A stretch of 64,000 nt of DNA, from the NCBI RefSeq assembly GCF_000002985.6, contig NC_003283.11, positions 6,696,001 to 6,760,000 on the forward strand, in the 5' to 3' direction. Under the pieces are notes generated by a model, which was not told the DNA's origin, did no database searches, and saw only the letters and a program-made list of their open reading frames with translations. The stretch's first letter is position 1, and every line of letters begins with the position of its first letter. Made by a program: the position numbers and the translations under genes. This document shows positions 44,428-56,700 of the stretch, piece after piece. The stretch comes from Caenorhabditis elegans (Eukaryota; Nematoda; Chromadorea; Rhabditida; Rhabditidae).

Positions 44428-47400
44428 CACAGAGCCGCGGCAAGGCAAAAGAACATGGTGAAGAGGGCACAAAGGTGTCAATTTGTAACCGGATATTTGA
44501 TACTCGCATTTCGAGTGAAAAAAATCTGGAAGAGTTGAAAAAAAACCTTTTGAAAAAAGAAATCTGATCACTCAGATCAGAAATTACAGTATATCAAGAA
44601 CTCATGTGTGCGTATTCTTTGGGCTCTTTCTCATTTTTAATATTAATGTCTAAATCGACTTCATTTTAGTAGAGTTGCTCTTCATCAATATTTTCTGTTC
44701 ATTGCTCAAGCTCAGGCTCACGTTTAGGCTCATTGCTGGTATACAAAAAATTTAAATTACATTCAAAATTTTCTCTCTATCCGTTCAGGCCTTATCGGAT
44801 ACAATATAATTTCCATAGTAACCCTACAGCTATCACCTTTATTAAAGGCCCAGTAGTTCCCATAAGTTACGATGTGTAAGATACTCGTGCGCCCTACAAT
44901 TTTTAATGCCGGCTTCACCAGGGAGTTCCCCTTCTTGCTGTTCAGAGCCCTAAATTTTTAAACCAAAATTGGCCTCGTGTGACGTCACTCGTCTTCCATA
45001 ATCGCTTCCATAAAAATGTATTTTCTAAAAATTTGAACATTTCCTTCAATCTACTCGGAATTCTATAATAATAACAAAGTGTTGAAAAAGGTTGTTCATT
45101 TTTTTTTCTTACGGGAACAAAGTTTGATTAACCTTGAAAAAAAAACAAAACAATTAGTGGAAAATCACTTTCTTCTTCTTTTTTCTCCCTTTTCATCTTT
45201 GGAAATATTGTTTTCAAATTTTTCATATTTCCTGAGAATGCATTGTTCATTTTTCCACTAGTAAAACTTTTGTGCAAGTCTATTGTTGTAAAAACATATA
45301 AACATCAATTCGTCATGTTGTGTTCGTACTATAATTATGTTTATTTATCTTTTTTCTGTTCTTCCTCTTTCACTTCAACACACATTTTTCTTCTTCTCTC
45401 CTTTTTCTGCCCCATATGTATGTAATTATAATCTGGCGCCGCCTGTCTCTCTCCCAGTTTTTCCTGAAACCTTCCGTGTTCCCCTTTTTATTCCGAAATA
45501 CCTACTTCACAATTTCCCAGCTGCTCCGACTATAAAATCCAAAATAAAACTTGTTAGTTGAATCAATTATTCAATTAAATCCCAATTAGAGAAATTCCCA
45601 TTGTTGTTTTCCATCTGTAGAGCTTTGAGGAAAACAGCTCTGCATGTGGAAAACCAAAAGATGAGTGGAAGACACAAGCACTTATCACTTCGAGCTCTTC
45701 CCCGGTTACATTTTCCTCTTTCCCTTCCACCGAACATGCCAGTGTGTCCGCCTCGACGCGTTGCCCGTCAAGATGCGCGCGAAAGGTGCAAACATCGGCT
45801 CGCGCCCTCTTCCGAGTGTAGCTATTCATTTCAAATTGCCAACAGTGAGATCCTATGAGAGCTCAATTTGGCATCGTGTGAACGGGTCGGTGAAAGATCT
45901 CTTGTTCCTGTTCATTCTTGTATGATCGCCGGATCAGGATATATTGACTACACTCTTATGATCTTTTCTTCTTTGGAGTGGACTTCATTTTCTGTTTATT
46001 TTGCTTTATTCTCTTTTCTTTCAAATTTTAAAATGTAAGAGAAATGTATTTCGTCAAGCCATACTTATTTCAAAATTAGTGAGTAACGTTAGTTATCATA
46101 TAAAAATTTAGTTTATTATTATTATTTTGGGTTACATTTGGATCGAAAAATGTGTGTCGATTGCGTTAAAAATCAAAATATATTTTATGATAATAAAATC
46201 ACCAGACAGTAAATTTAATTTTTGAAACACTTTCTACTTTCTCTTTACACATTTTTTCTCCCAGTCCTATATTTTTTTGGAGGTCAGAACCTTCATTTTT
46301 TGCAAGAAAATTGTTTCATATATTTCTCTGTGTCAGTTTAATTGAGCCCCGGGTGCCTGAATGACAACTTCCGCGTGGTTTCCATTGCATCTACATTGAA
46401 AGTGAATTTGATTCACATTCTTTATTATAACATATAAAGAATTATGGATGATTTTATTGTTTATTGTTTATTGAATGATGTCATATGAGATTATTTGTCT
46501 AGAAAAGCCACATTGGATATTTAGTTTAAGACCAAAAATCAATAAAATCATTTCATTGACAATTTGTCTAACTTTAGTTTATTTGAACCTGACAAAGTTA
46601 CAAACATTTCTCCAAAAATTCGGCTGGTCTGACAACTAAACAGAGCAAGACGATTAGAATTTTCAAGACTACATTAATTTCAGAAAAAAAAATAAACTTT
46701 ATTAATTTTAATTTTTAATTTTAAAAATTGCATGCACGCATTTTCCATGTAACTTCAGTTCAACAACTTTGGATATGAATTTTAAAAACTTCGTTTAAAA
46801 TTCTCATGCCATAAAATGCTCATCCGAAAAAATAACAAATAACCATGGTCGTGCACGAGGCCATTAATTTTTTGGGAAACATTTTTGAAACAAAAAGCCG
46901 CATTTTCTAGGCACAAACACCTACACCAACCACTTTTTGTGCATCTAGTTTTGTCACCACTCTTCTCCACAAAAGTGTCGCCCTTTAGTTTCCCACTCAT
47001 AAATTTTTTTTGGAGGGAAGAATATTTCAATTCTCCTGCTCCAAGTTACTCTATCCCAAAAGTATCCAATTGAAAAGAACAAAACCCTTGTTTCCTTTGC
47101 CCCTCTTTATCTCCCAGTCATATGTAATCGAATATTTGTTTGTTTTCAATATAGATATATCCAAATATACTGCCCTAATATACATTCAAGTGCCGGTGTT
47201 ACGAGCGTAGGTTGTATGTTTTCGGAGCGGTTCGGATAAAAAAAAGACACTAAGGTTAAGGTCGTTTGATGCTAAAACTATTCAGACGAAAGGTTGAACT
47301 GTTCCGTCTGCTATTGTTTGCTTTTCAATTCTCTGATCTTTATACGCGTTCCTGATTTTTTTCCGGTATAATTCCTAACAAATCTGAAATGTGTTTTTTT

Positions 47401-48065
47401 CTAAAACCATTTTTCTTCATCATATTTCTGTATGTGATTTATCAATATTTTATGCTTGGTTTTCTGAAAAATATATTGATTCCTCCTTGATTAATATTTC
47501 AATTTAAGTTTTGGTTTGATCACAGGTAAAGAGCACAAACTTTCCAATTTTAAGTAATTTTACCTATTTCCTCTTGTGTTAGTAATAGAAGTACGTCATA
47601 AATTGACAGTTAATATCCATTGGTTTTATTCAAAAATGTGTCGCCTGAAAATATATTTTTTATTTCTTGTTCGCGATCGCTTTGCAGTTGGTTATTTATT
47701 TATAGCTTGAAAATGAACAGAGTTTCAAAATTGAGCAGAGTGCAATACTATTAGAATATACATATACGGTAAAAATTAATGTAAATAAAAACGATAGAAT
47801 AGAACGATATACAACATCAACAGAAAAATATGCAAAAATTAGAGTACGGTATTTTTTTTCAAATCAAAAAATTCTAAATCTAGAATTAAAAAGCCAAAAA
47901 TTTCAAAACTATCTCGATGACCTTAACCGATATTTTTAAGGAATTTTTTACTCAAAAAAACCCCTCCGGTGTCAATTCGTTCCGGTGCAGCGCACTTTTC
48001 AAACGAACATAAAAAATGACCGATCGCGACAGCGGTTGGTGACCAAATCCGATAATAAACCGAAA

Positions 48066-48179
48066 TCATCGGTGCGATGCCCCCGTTGCTAAGCCCCGTA
48101 TATGATGCTTCAAAATCGCCTTTTCGTGCTTCTTCAGAACTCGTTGTCCTTTCTTGATGATTCCTCCGCCGTCTGCCAT
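48066..48179 (-). CDS. Candidate small ORF (37 residues) in a GC-rich island
   Basis: An ATG in good context (GGAGATGGCAG) opens a frame starting MADGGGIIKKGQRVLKKHEK, strongly basic and helix-compatible, ending after ATGASHR. The island (about 47960-48215) is clearly GC-richer than the flanks. I do not recognise the peptide and see no splice partner. It may be a real small gene, a first exon, or chance. Confidence 0.25.
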   Translation of the reverse strand: MADGGGIIKKGQRVLKKHEKAILKHHIRGLATGASHR

Positions 48180-49134
48180 CTCCGTCTCCAACGCGGCTAG
48201 GCGTATCTAGGCATGTGTGTTTTTCGAAATTTATGGTCACTTCCAAATATGATTATCACATTTGTCATATTATACCCAATCATCTATTACACAATCTCCA
48301 AGACTTACTTTTGCTTTCGTCTTACAGTTTGTGATATGTGTTTGATTAATGATAGTTCAATGTATCTTTTTCTTCCTGTTATGTGAAACCGAGAATTGTT
48401 CTTTAAGATGAAACCGTATGGTTTTCAAATTCAGTTTTTAGTAGATTTTAAGTGGATGGTTTGGAACAAATTGAATAAAAAACATATAGTAAACAACTCG
48501 GATCTTAACATATCTAAACAATTTTCAAAAAAAAAAAATTCCAACTTCAGTTAATGACGATTTTTCTCAGAGTTTGAGCAAAATTGTTTTCGATTCGTTT
48601 TTTAAATCTAGTAAAACACAGCTGAATGAATTTTTTAACAGGCAACCCATAAATTGGTTTTTTAAAAATTCCAATCTAGTTGCATTTTACAAACTAAAAT
48701 ATCTATTTTTGGTGTACTATTAAACAATGAAAACTCAGACTTGGAATCCAAAATCCTTAGAAGCGAATAAAAATCAGTATCTACTTAACCTACCTGAAAC
48801 TATTTGTAAACTATATTTATATTCATTGAGTTGTACCTAATGTAAATTGACATGAAAACAAGTACATTCTCGAAACCCAACACCACTTTTTCCTCATCTC
48901 TTCCGCGCCCATTCTTTCATCTCTGCGTCTCGTCAAATCCCTTGATCTCTCCCTCATTACAGCTTGTATCATCCAGTTCACTTTCGCTTATTAGCACTGT
49001 TTGCCCCAACACCCTTTTCTTTTCTCTTCTTGTTCGCACTTTTGATTGGCTGAAAGTAAATCATTGTCATCGGATTTCAGCTAGGTTTCAATTCGACACA
49101 AAAATATAAGAAGTCAGTGCATATGTGAGACTCG

Positions 49135-52100
49135 ATGATCAACTCGCTGCTCGTCTATTCTTTGATACCATTTTCTTTTTTATTGGCAGCGGACAACACA
49201 GAAAATGCAACTACTAGTGGTGAGTTTTGAACTGTTGTTGCTTTATTTTCAAGAGCATACTGATGTTTTGCGTTATATCAGTGTAATAACTGAACTTTGA
49301 AAATAATTTTAAATTTTGAGATGACCCGCCCTGAATTTTTTAAAATTAATTTCGCGACTCGTAACAATGCTCTAATTTGCTATTAGTAAAAAAATCAGTT
49401 TTTATAATCGTATTAATTTTTAAGTTGATTTGGGGTCGGTAAATATTCTATAAACTATAATTTGTTGAGAAAAAAATTTCATGAAATGTCATCTCGAAAA
49501 AAATCAGATTTTCATAAATTAGAAGCCTAACAAAATTTCCATATTAACTGCCAACCTCGAAAATTTCTAAAATCTTCAAAAGTAAGCAAAATCCTATTTT
49601 GGAGCGCTACAAGCTTTGAAAGTAGTGAAATTTTCTGTACAAAAAATTAAAAATTTTCGAAAAAATTTTTTACGAAAACTCTCGAAAACTACCTAGTAAC
49701 TGAACGCAAAGTTGATTCCCATCATTCATAATATTAATCCTCTTTTCCTATGGCTTTTTCACAAATCATGGTTGCGCAACGCCGATTGCGCGAGATGCGC
49801 GAGACACACAATCAAAAGAGGGCAATAGTGAGGGCGATATTCGCACAATAGGACCAGTTTTTGCAAATAGACAATTTGATTTTTTTCGCAGCATCATTTT
49901 ATTGAAACCCCTAATTCAAAACGGACAATTTTATTCACATGTGACTGATCAGGTCGCATGCTGAGAAACGCTAAATTAGTTTGAAAACTTTATAGCCAAA
50001 GGAAAACTAGGGAGATTTCATGTCAGTTTTTTATTATAATGAAAAAGTGTTTGAAATTTAAAGCAGAATTCCTACTACCGACGAGACGAACGCCACCAGC
50101 AAAACCACAGCATGGAGTCGACTTTCTAGGACCTCTTTGGTTATCGAGAACTTACAAGATCACATGTTGTCGGAGAGGATCCCCAGTTGCCGAGAATCCA
50201 CAATTAGTGAGCAATTGGACAGAAACCGCATCTGATTATGCGGTCGATGAGAAGCTTGTTGGTACAGAACAAGATGATCATTGCCGTGTTTTCCAGGTAT
50301 TGATTTTTGTTTCTTGCAACTTTCGTTTCCCTATTTGTTACACTTGAAGATTACACCACATGGTTTTTTGGTTGATTGATCAAGGGAAACTAGGAAGTAA
50401 ATGTTACAAATTCAAATAAAGAATCCAAAACGATCAGTTGAAAATCAGAAATTTCAGGGCACTTTCCTGCTCTCTGCAGCTGCTCTCTACAATTCTACTT
50501 TTGTCAGTTACGGGGTCCAGTGCAAATGCCCAGGTATCCTTTTTTTTTAAACTTTTTTTGTCTTCCGGATTCCTATTTCCTAAATTCTCTAATTTCAGAC
50601 GCTGAACAACAGCAACTCGACCAACACTGTCGACAACTCCCTGCTTGCCAAAACGGTGGATACCGTAGTCAATCGATTGGAAGACGATGCTCATGTCCAC
50701 AACCATACTTCGGAGAATATTGTGAGAAACTTTGCGATCAGGGACAAGTTTTAGCTGGAATCGATGGAAACAACTACTGTAGTTGTCTTCCATTTTATCA
50801 AGGCGAAACGTGCTCCGATTTGGTTTGTCTCAATGGAGGCCACGAGTTCAGAGGTCGATGCAGTTGCCCCCATAACTTTGTTGGATATCATTGTGAAATT
50901 GACACGAACAAGACAAAATCGAACTCGAGATATACAAAGTATGGACCACAGACTAATGCTGAAGTGAGTTTTTTTTTGACAATTCGACAAATATAAGATG
51001 CGAAATGTTCTGATTTTTGAAATAATTTCCTTAATGTGAAACGGAAAACCTATCAGCAAATATTGATTTTGAAATTGTTGTTTTGAATATTCGAATTTAA
51101 AAATGTATTCATATACATAAAAGTTCGAAAAATGCCAAAAAATTAAAGTTTTTGTTTTCAAAACCTATAAAAAATGAGAAAAAGGCAATTGACACAGTTT
51201 CCTACTCGTCTTTGAAAGAATGTTTTCGAAATAATCCTGATTATTTTTGGATCAATTTCGAAATTCGCAATTTACATGACAAATATTTAGGGCAATAACA
51301 CTATAAACTTTAAATTTTTCAGCGCGTTCTTTATATGTGCTAGTGTGAAATCTGAACATCGTTGATACTGATTTTGATTTTTCAATTTTCCAGAATGGTG
51401 AACTGTTCAGCAGAGACATTTCTGGTACAGTGTTCAGCCTTGTGATGATAGTCGTCCTCGTCGTTTCAATGTATTTACTGATGAAACATAGAATGCAGGT
51501 ATCACTTTCAAACAGTCAATATTTGAGAAACCATTTCGTAATTTTATAGGTGCAATCACAGTATACCTCGTCACGGAGAGAAGAAATGAACCGGGCTGCT
51601 CAGATTTATGGAATCGGTAGTCTAGCTTAGAAAGCTCATGAAAACTTGAATTTTTGTAAATTTAGAACGCGGAGGTGCTGGAACAACAACGATAAGTCGA
51701 GATGACATTCGAATATTACCATTTGTGGCTGCAGGAATTCAACCTCCACCGCCTTACGCAGTGTCAAGAACTGCACGACGAGAAGCACTTCCACCATTAC
51801 CATCATATGAAGATGCTACGAAGGATACAGTGATAGGGTGAGAATTGTCAACAAATATAATATATAATAAAAAATATATTAGAAAATATAATCTGACCCA
51901 TTAAAACTTTCTCGATTTCCAAGATTTCAGTGAGTGAAGCCAAAAAAATGTCAATATAAATTGGTTGGAATTTGAAATTCCAACAAAAAAAATCCAGAAG
52001 TTCGAGTATTATCTAAAATTATTTCTCTTTTCATTTCAATTTGAAATTTTAGAGCAGCTGCCACAGTAATTGAAATGCAAGCAACAACGCCTACTGATGC

Positions 52101-52239
52101 TTCTCTACAGTCTCCTCCAGCTGCTCATCCAGATCATTCTGATGTTCCGGACATTCCATCGAGTTCATCTCCACCTCCTCCCTTTGATTCGGAACCCCCG
52201 ACAATTCAACGAAACGTGTCAACCAGACGAAGTCTTTAG
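49135..52239 (+). CDS. Single-pass membrane protein with EGF-like repeats and PPxY-type tail
   Basis: Eight exons (49135-49219, 50067-50296, 50458-50533, 50599-50963, 51394-51498, 51550-51616, 51666-51837, 52053-52239) give 428 residues. A signal peptide (MINSLLVYSLIPFSFLLAAD) is followed by a region of unknown type to about 130 with GPLWLSR and TCCRRG, then EGF-like repeats (about 140-225): CQNGGYR...CSCPQPYFGEYC, CSCLPFYQGETC and CLNGGHEF...CSCPHNFVGYHC. One membrane helix (about 261-281, VFSLVMIVVLVVSMYLLMKH) leads to a tail with RREEMNRAAQIYG, PPPPY and LPSYEDAT, which are candidate WW-domain or ubiquitin-ligase contacts, and a Ser/Pro-rich end. Likely a cell-surface receptor or adhesion protein. 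First intron 847 bases. I do not recognise a gene symbol (possibly T25F10.3). Confidence 0.85.
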
Positions 52240-52580
52240 TTCTCTAACTTTTGTATATATTTTAGGTCATATTGTAAGTTGTTCTTTCTTCTCCTCTCCC
52301 GGCAGTCTATCTGTCCTCAGGACCTGTACCTCAAGCGGTACAACATCAAAAATTTGCTCAGTATTTCTTTTAATAATACCACTGCTCTCACAGTCATCTC
52401 GGTTACTTTCAAGTGTCCCAAGACTCTTTTCTCAAATGTTTCCATTCTTGGCTCATCATTTCAATTTCGGGTAATTCATATTCTTTCTGTCACTTTTTCC
52501 CGTAGTGCTTCTCGGTCGTCTAGCTTTTTATGTGTGTTTGTCTGTATTTAATTGTAGTTGAAATGTGTTTGATTTAAACG

Positions 52581-52603
52581 AATAAAACTGTAAAATCAAT
52601 AAA
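52581..52603 (+). terminator. Poly(A) signals of the EGF-repeat gene
   Basis: Two AATAAA hexamers (52581-52586 and 52598-52603) about 350 bases after the stop codon. Confidence 0.7.
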
Positions 52604-53569
52604 GAAGAGTCATAAACGAAAACAAAATAAAAAAAAGAGACAAGTGTGGCGGCGCCTGTAATTCGCTTTTTCTGCGAGAGAGCGTCGGAGCCCCAGATAA
52701 GCTGTCGGTTAAACATTGTTCGAGGCAGAAACGACGAGCATTTTACAGTGTGATGATGAGCTTCACCACCACGGATCATCGCTTTTCTCGTTTCCTAATT
52801 TCTTGATTTCATCGATTTTTTCTTGATTTTTTGAATAACAAATAATTGGGCGGAAATTTGAAAATAATTTGGTTGAATTATGGTTTCAGGTGAGCTTGAT
52901 TAGACAATTTTTTAGTTCACATAAATTCACGTCAATAATTTTTTGCAAGGAAATTACGCAAATTTAAAAGACCAAACATGCTAAAACTACAGTACCCGCA
53001 TAAGAAAATGATTTTAAAAATTAACAAATAGACACTTGTTTCAAAATATTGTGCTTACTGGCTTCTGAGATCCTAGAGTGCATTCTCTTGAAAACAAAAC
53101 GTTTATTTATGTCCTGCTGCAAAAAACTCTCCATGTGCATCTCCTTCTGCTCCAGACACATTATTTTGCTGAGCACTTGTCCATTTATCATCCCTAACAC
53201 TAAAACACAATCGTTCCTCTGTTCTCTTTACGTTGCTCTTCCGCCTTTTTCATCCTCCTACGCTTCAAAAACAATGCCTACTTGTACATATTTATGTCAG
53301 CTTCACAGCCAGTTTTTTTTCCAAATTTCTATCTTCTTTTTCTACCAACTCGGCGTGCCCGTGCACCTATCAGCTAATCAGATGATCTGCAGTACAAACA
53401 CAATGAATATACATACGTATGAACCCGTTTGAGCTTGTTGTAAATGAGCAAGGAGGCATTACGTTTACGCGGATATAAAAAAGCCAAATAGTTTGGAAGT
53501 TATGGAGAACATTGTTTAGATTTATTTAAACTTGCAATAGAGCCAATTTTTTCATACCCCCTTTGCTCC

Positions 53570-53712
53570 ACTTTGACAGTTTATATCTCGGTTCCCTATA
53601 GGTTGGCCAAAAAATTTTCATCGGATAAATTACGTGCTTAAAAGTTTTCTGTATTTTTAAAACAAAAAATTGTTCTTTAAATTCAAAAAACCGAGATATG
53701 ATCCGTCAAAAT
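53570..53712. repeat. 143-bp inverted repeat (MITE-like)
   Basis: The 24-base ends are related inverted copies: ACTTTGACAGTTTATATCTC on the left, and on the right the reverse complement reads ATTTTGACGGATCATATCTC; both are followed by GGTT. Confidence 0.7.
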
Positions 53713-56700
53713 AGATCAATGGATGCGCGATATCAGGCAATAATTTTCGAAGCAGTATTATTGAAATTTGATAATTTTTCGAAAGTTTTTAGGATAATAT
53801 TTCCCGCTAAGCAAGAACAAAAATTCTTGATAACACCCTGGTTTCGAAAGCCTCCCAGGAAATTTTTTTCATTCTCACCAACTAATAATTTCAAACCTCT
53901 ACACCCTATTGTTATCAAATACCTTACACTCTCGAAAATATCACCCCTCATCTATTTTGGGACACACGTTGTCCATCATCCCGACAACAGTCTCCTCACC
54001 TGTACCTGTAATCAATCTTGCCACACATCTGTTTTTAGAAACTTTCATATTCTCAATTCGTCGCCATTTTACATTTTCCTTTATCTCTCTTCGATTTATA
54101 ATTAGGCCCCGCGTTTTTTGGTTTCGGTTTTTCTTTTCTGGCTGTTCCGCTTTTCCCCCATTTTCCAAGGCGCCAGAATGGTGTTACCTCCTTTTTTGTC
54201 GCCTTGTTCCGCGCACATCATAACTTTTCAATTAAGTGATGACAAAGGGATGAGCCGCCTTTTAATGTTCTCAACATGTTCCTTTTTCCGCATTTTATTA
54301 CCTGAACACCCATGCCGCCTTTCTCTTTCATTTTGTTTCTTTTGTACTCAATTGACCGTTTCTATTAAGACACATTTCACTGCTAATTTACTCATTTTTA
54401 ACACTGCGTCAAACTCATAGAAACTCATAGAATTCATAGAATATAAATTCAATAGTGATAAATTAACATTTCTCACATCGATTTGATCAGTAAAACGTTG
54501 AACTGTGACTTCTTCTTCTGTGTTGATGTCATGTGTTCGAGTCTTTGTGTAATAATTTCACGGTTGCGTTCGGCCACCATAACAAAATGTAACATATTGT
54601 CTTGTTGTTATGTCTATATCTGAAATTGATATCACTAGTAAACGGGACCAAATCATTCTAGTTCAATACACGAGTACGGTATCTACATTGTACAGTTTGA
54701 TCATAAAGACCATTTGTTTCTGCAACTTGCACTCTATAATAACAACCAATTGTCAAGGTTACAATTTTGCAACTAAACAATGTATGATGATCGAAAATTG
54801 AGCCAGTATTTTCTTAGAACTTTTATGTTTTTTCAACGAAATCGTTTTTTGTTTTTGATGTTTACTTTTCTCTGTATTTTGCTAAAGGAATTTCGTGGGT
54901 GTAGAAAAAATGAATTCAAGAAATTGTCGGAAAAGTAGCTAAGATCACGATAATACTTTTTCTAGAAATTTGGATGATTTAACACTTTGTTTAAATTTTT
55001 ACTTCAGCTTAAAAATTAAGTTCGAACTTTTTTTTTTCAGAATTTGAGGTTTTTTAAACTTACTTTTGTACTGTTTTTTATTGTTTAGAAGTAAAAAAAA
55101 CATTATTTCTGGAATCTGTAAACTCATTCACTCAGCTCGTTCAAAAATTTCAGACAATAAAGTTTCAAGTAAAATATTGGTCGCCCCTAAACACTGTAAA
55201 ATCTTTGTAAAAACAACTTAGAGTTCTGCTACAGGCTCGGGCCCTTCGAAAAAAAAAGAAAAAAAAATACATATCAGACCAAAGTTTCACAGGGTAGATT
55301 ATGTCTTTTGCAACTTACTATTAAATTGTTGTTATAACCTAGTCCAACCGTAAGCTTTGAAGTCTGGTGTGAACTGAAACTTAGAATTTTGCAGATTTGG
55401 ATTAATTTTTTGTTTAGCCATCTAAACTTCATAGTACTATATTTGAACTTAAAACCATCCCTTGAAAAGTCACGTGATACATAATTGGCTCATTGCCAAT
55501 GCCATCGCACTCTGATATCCACAAGATGACCCTCATCTCCTCCCTCTATCGTCACAAATGTATTGGCACAACCATTGAAGAGGGCACTAACATCACATCA
55601 ACACGTGTCCAGAAGAAGGGGTTGCAAAATGAATTATTAGTCGGGTGGAGCACGAATTGGATCGCAACATCCGAGTTTGCACCGATCTATGCCTTCATCT
55701 TCTTCTTCTTTTAACCTGTTGCGTTTTTCATCCCTATCAATCCCTTTCGGTGCTCCTTCAAGTACACAGGTTCCCCAAAAGTCTCCAATTCATATACACT
55801 ATTTCCGCAGACATGAAGACGACGAGACACAACGATGATGCAGTCGGGAGAGGGTGAAAAGTAAAGGAAAAAGAAGAAAAAAGCATCGGGGCGCGACTGT
55901 TGGGGCCACATTCAGCAACATTAATCAAACGGCGAATCTGGCGGGCTCTTCTCTCCCGTTTTCCCTGATATTCCTATCGTTCAAGGCGTCGCCGCCCTCA
56001 AGCCGGCCGTCTCAATCTCTTTTTCTCACTCTAGGGCATCGCCGCCCGATTTTTATCGCTCGATTGATATCAAATCTCACTTTTTGATAAAAACTAGCAG
56101 GAGTTCAAATTTTGACTTTACGATGTTTCACTACTTCTTCTCAAAGATCACATAATTTTTTTAATACTCGTCGGCTATCCTAGAATATACAGTAACTTCA
56201 AAACTATTTTTATAGACCTAGATCATTTAGGGATTATTATTTAGAATATGTTTTAAATCTGTGAGTCCATCTCAGCAACTGAATAAAACTCACCTATCTT
56301 CCTAGTCCGTTAGAACATCAGCACTCACTTTTCTAGAGAAGCATGCTCTTACATCAGTTCACCTAAACCCCTAACACGTGCTTCTCATTGAGGTTAGAGA
56401 TATCAATCTCAGTATCAATATCTCAAAATCTGATCGATTTTAGAATTCAATGAGCACTGAGCAAAAGTTCGGAAGTCCCTTTGGCTGTGTGCGATAGTTC
56501 AGAGCACAGATATCAAGGGATTTTTAGGTTGGAATTTAATGAAAAGTTAGTAATATTCATAGAAGTTTTTTAGAATACAAAGATTGATATCGAGGATTTG
56601 ATTATATTCTTCATTCCATCACAATAATAATCAAGCTTGACTGGACGGTTAACGTTAAATTTAGCAGTTTTCACACTTTTGGATGAGACATGCATAGAAA

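Larger units (their letters stand above)
37077..49134. other. Long noncoding stretch upstream of the EGF-repeat gene
   Basis: No supported multi-exon gene in about 12 kb. Listed separately: a 176-bp TIR element (41555-41730), a GC-rich block with inverted ends (44304-44427) and a small minus-strand ORF in a GC-rich island (48066-48179). Other points: a near-palindromic GGTAGGAAAGC...GCCTTCCTACATG at about 40521-40570, and a TG-rich run at about 42868-42900. Open frames elsewhere are short, T- or K-rich and lack splice support. Distal regulatory DNA is the simplest reading. Confidence 0.5.

Noticed and set aside
50434-51161. Minus-strand frames across the EGF-repeat exons
   Set aside because: Antisense shadows of the supported plus-strand gene.
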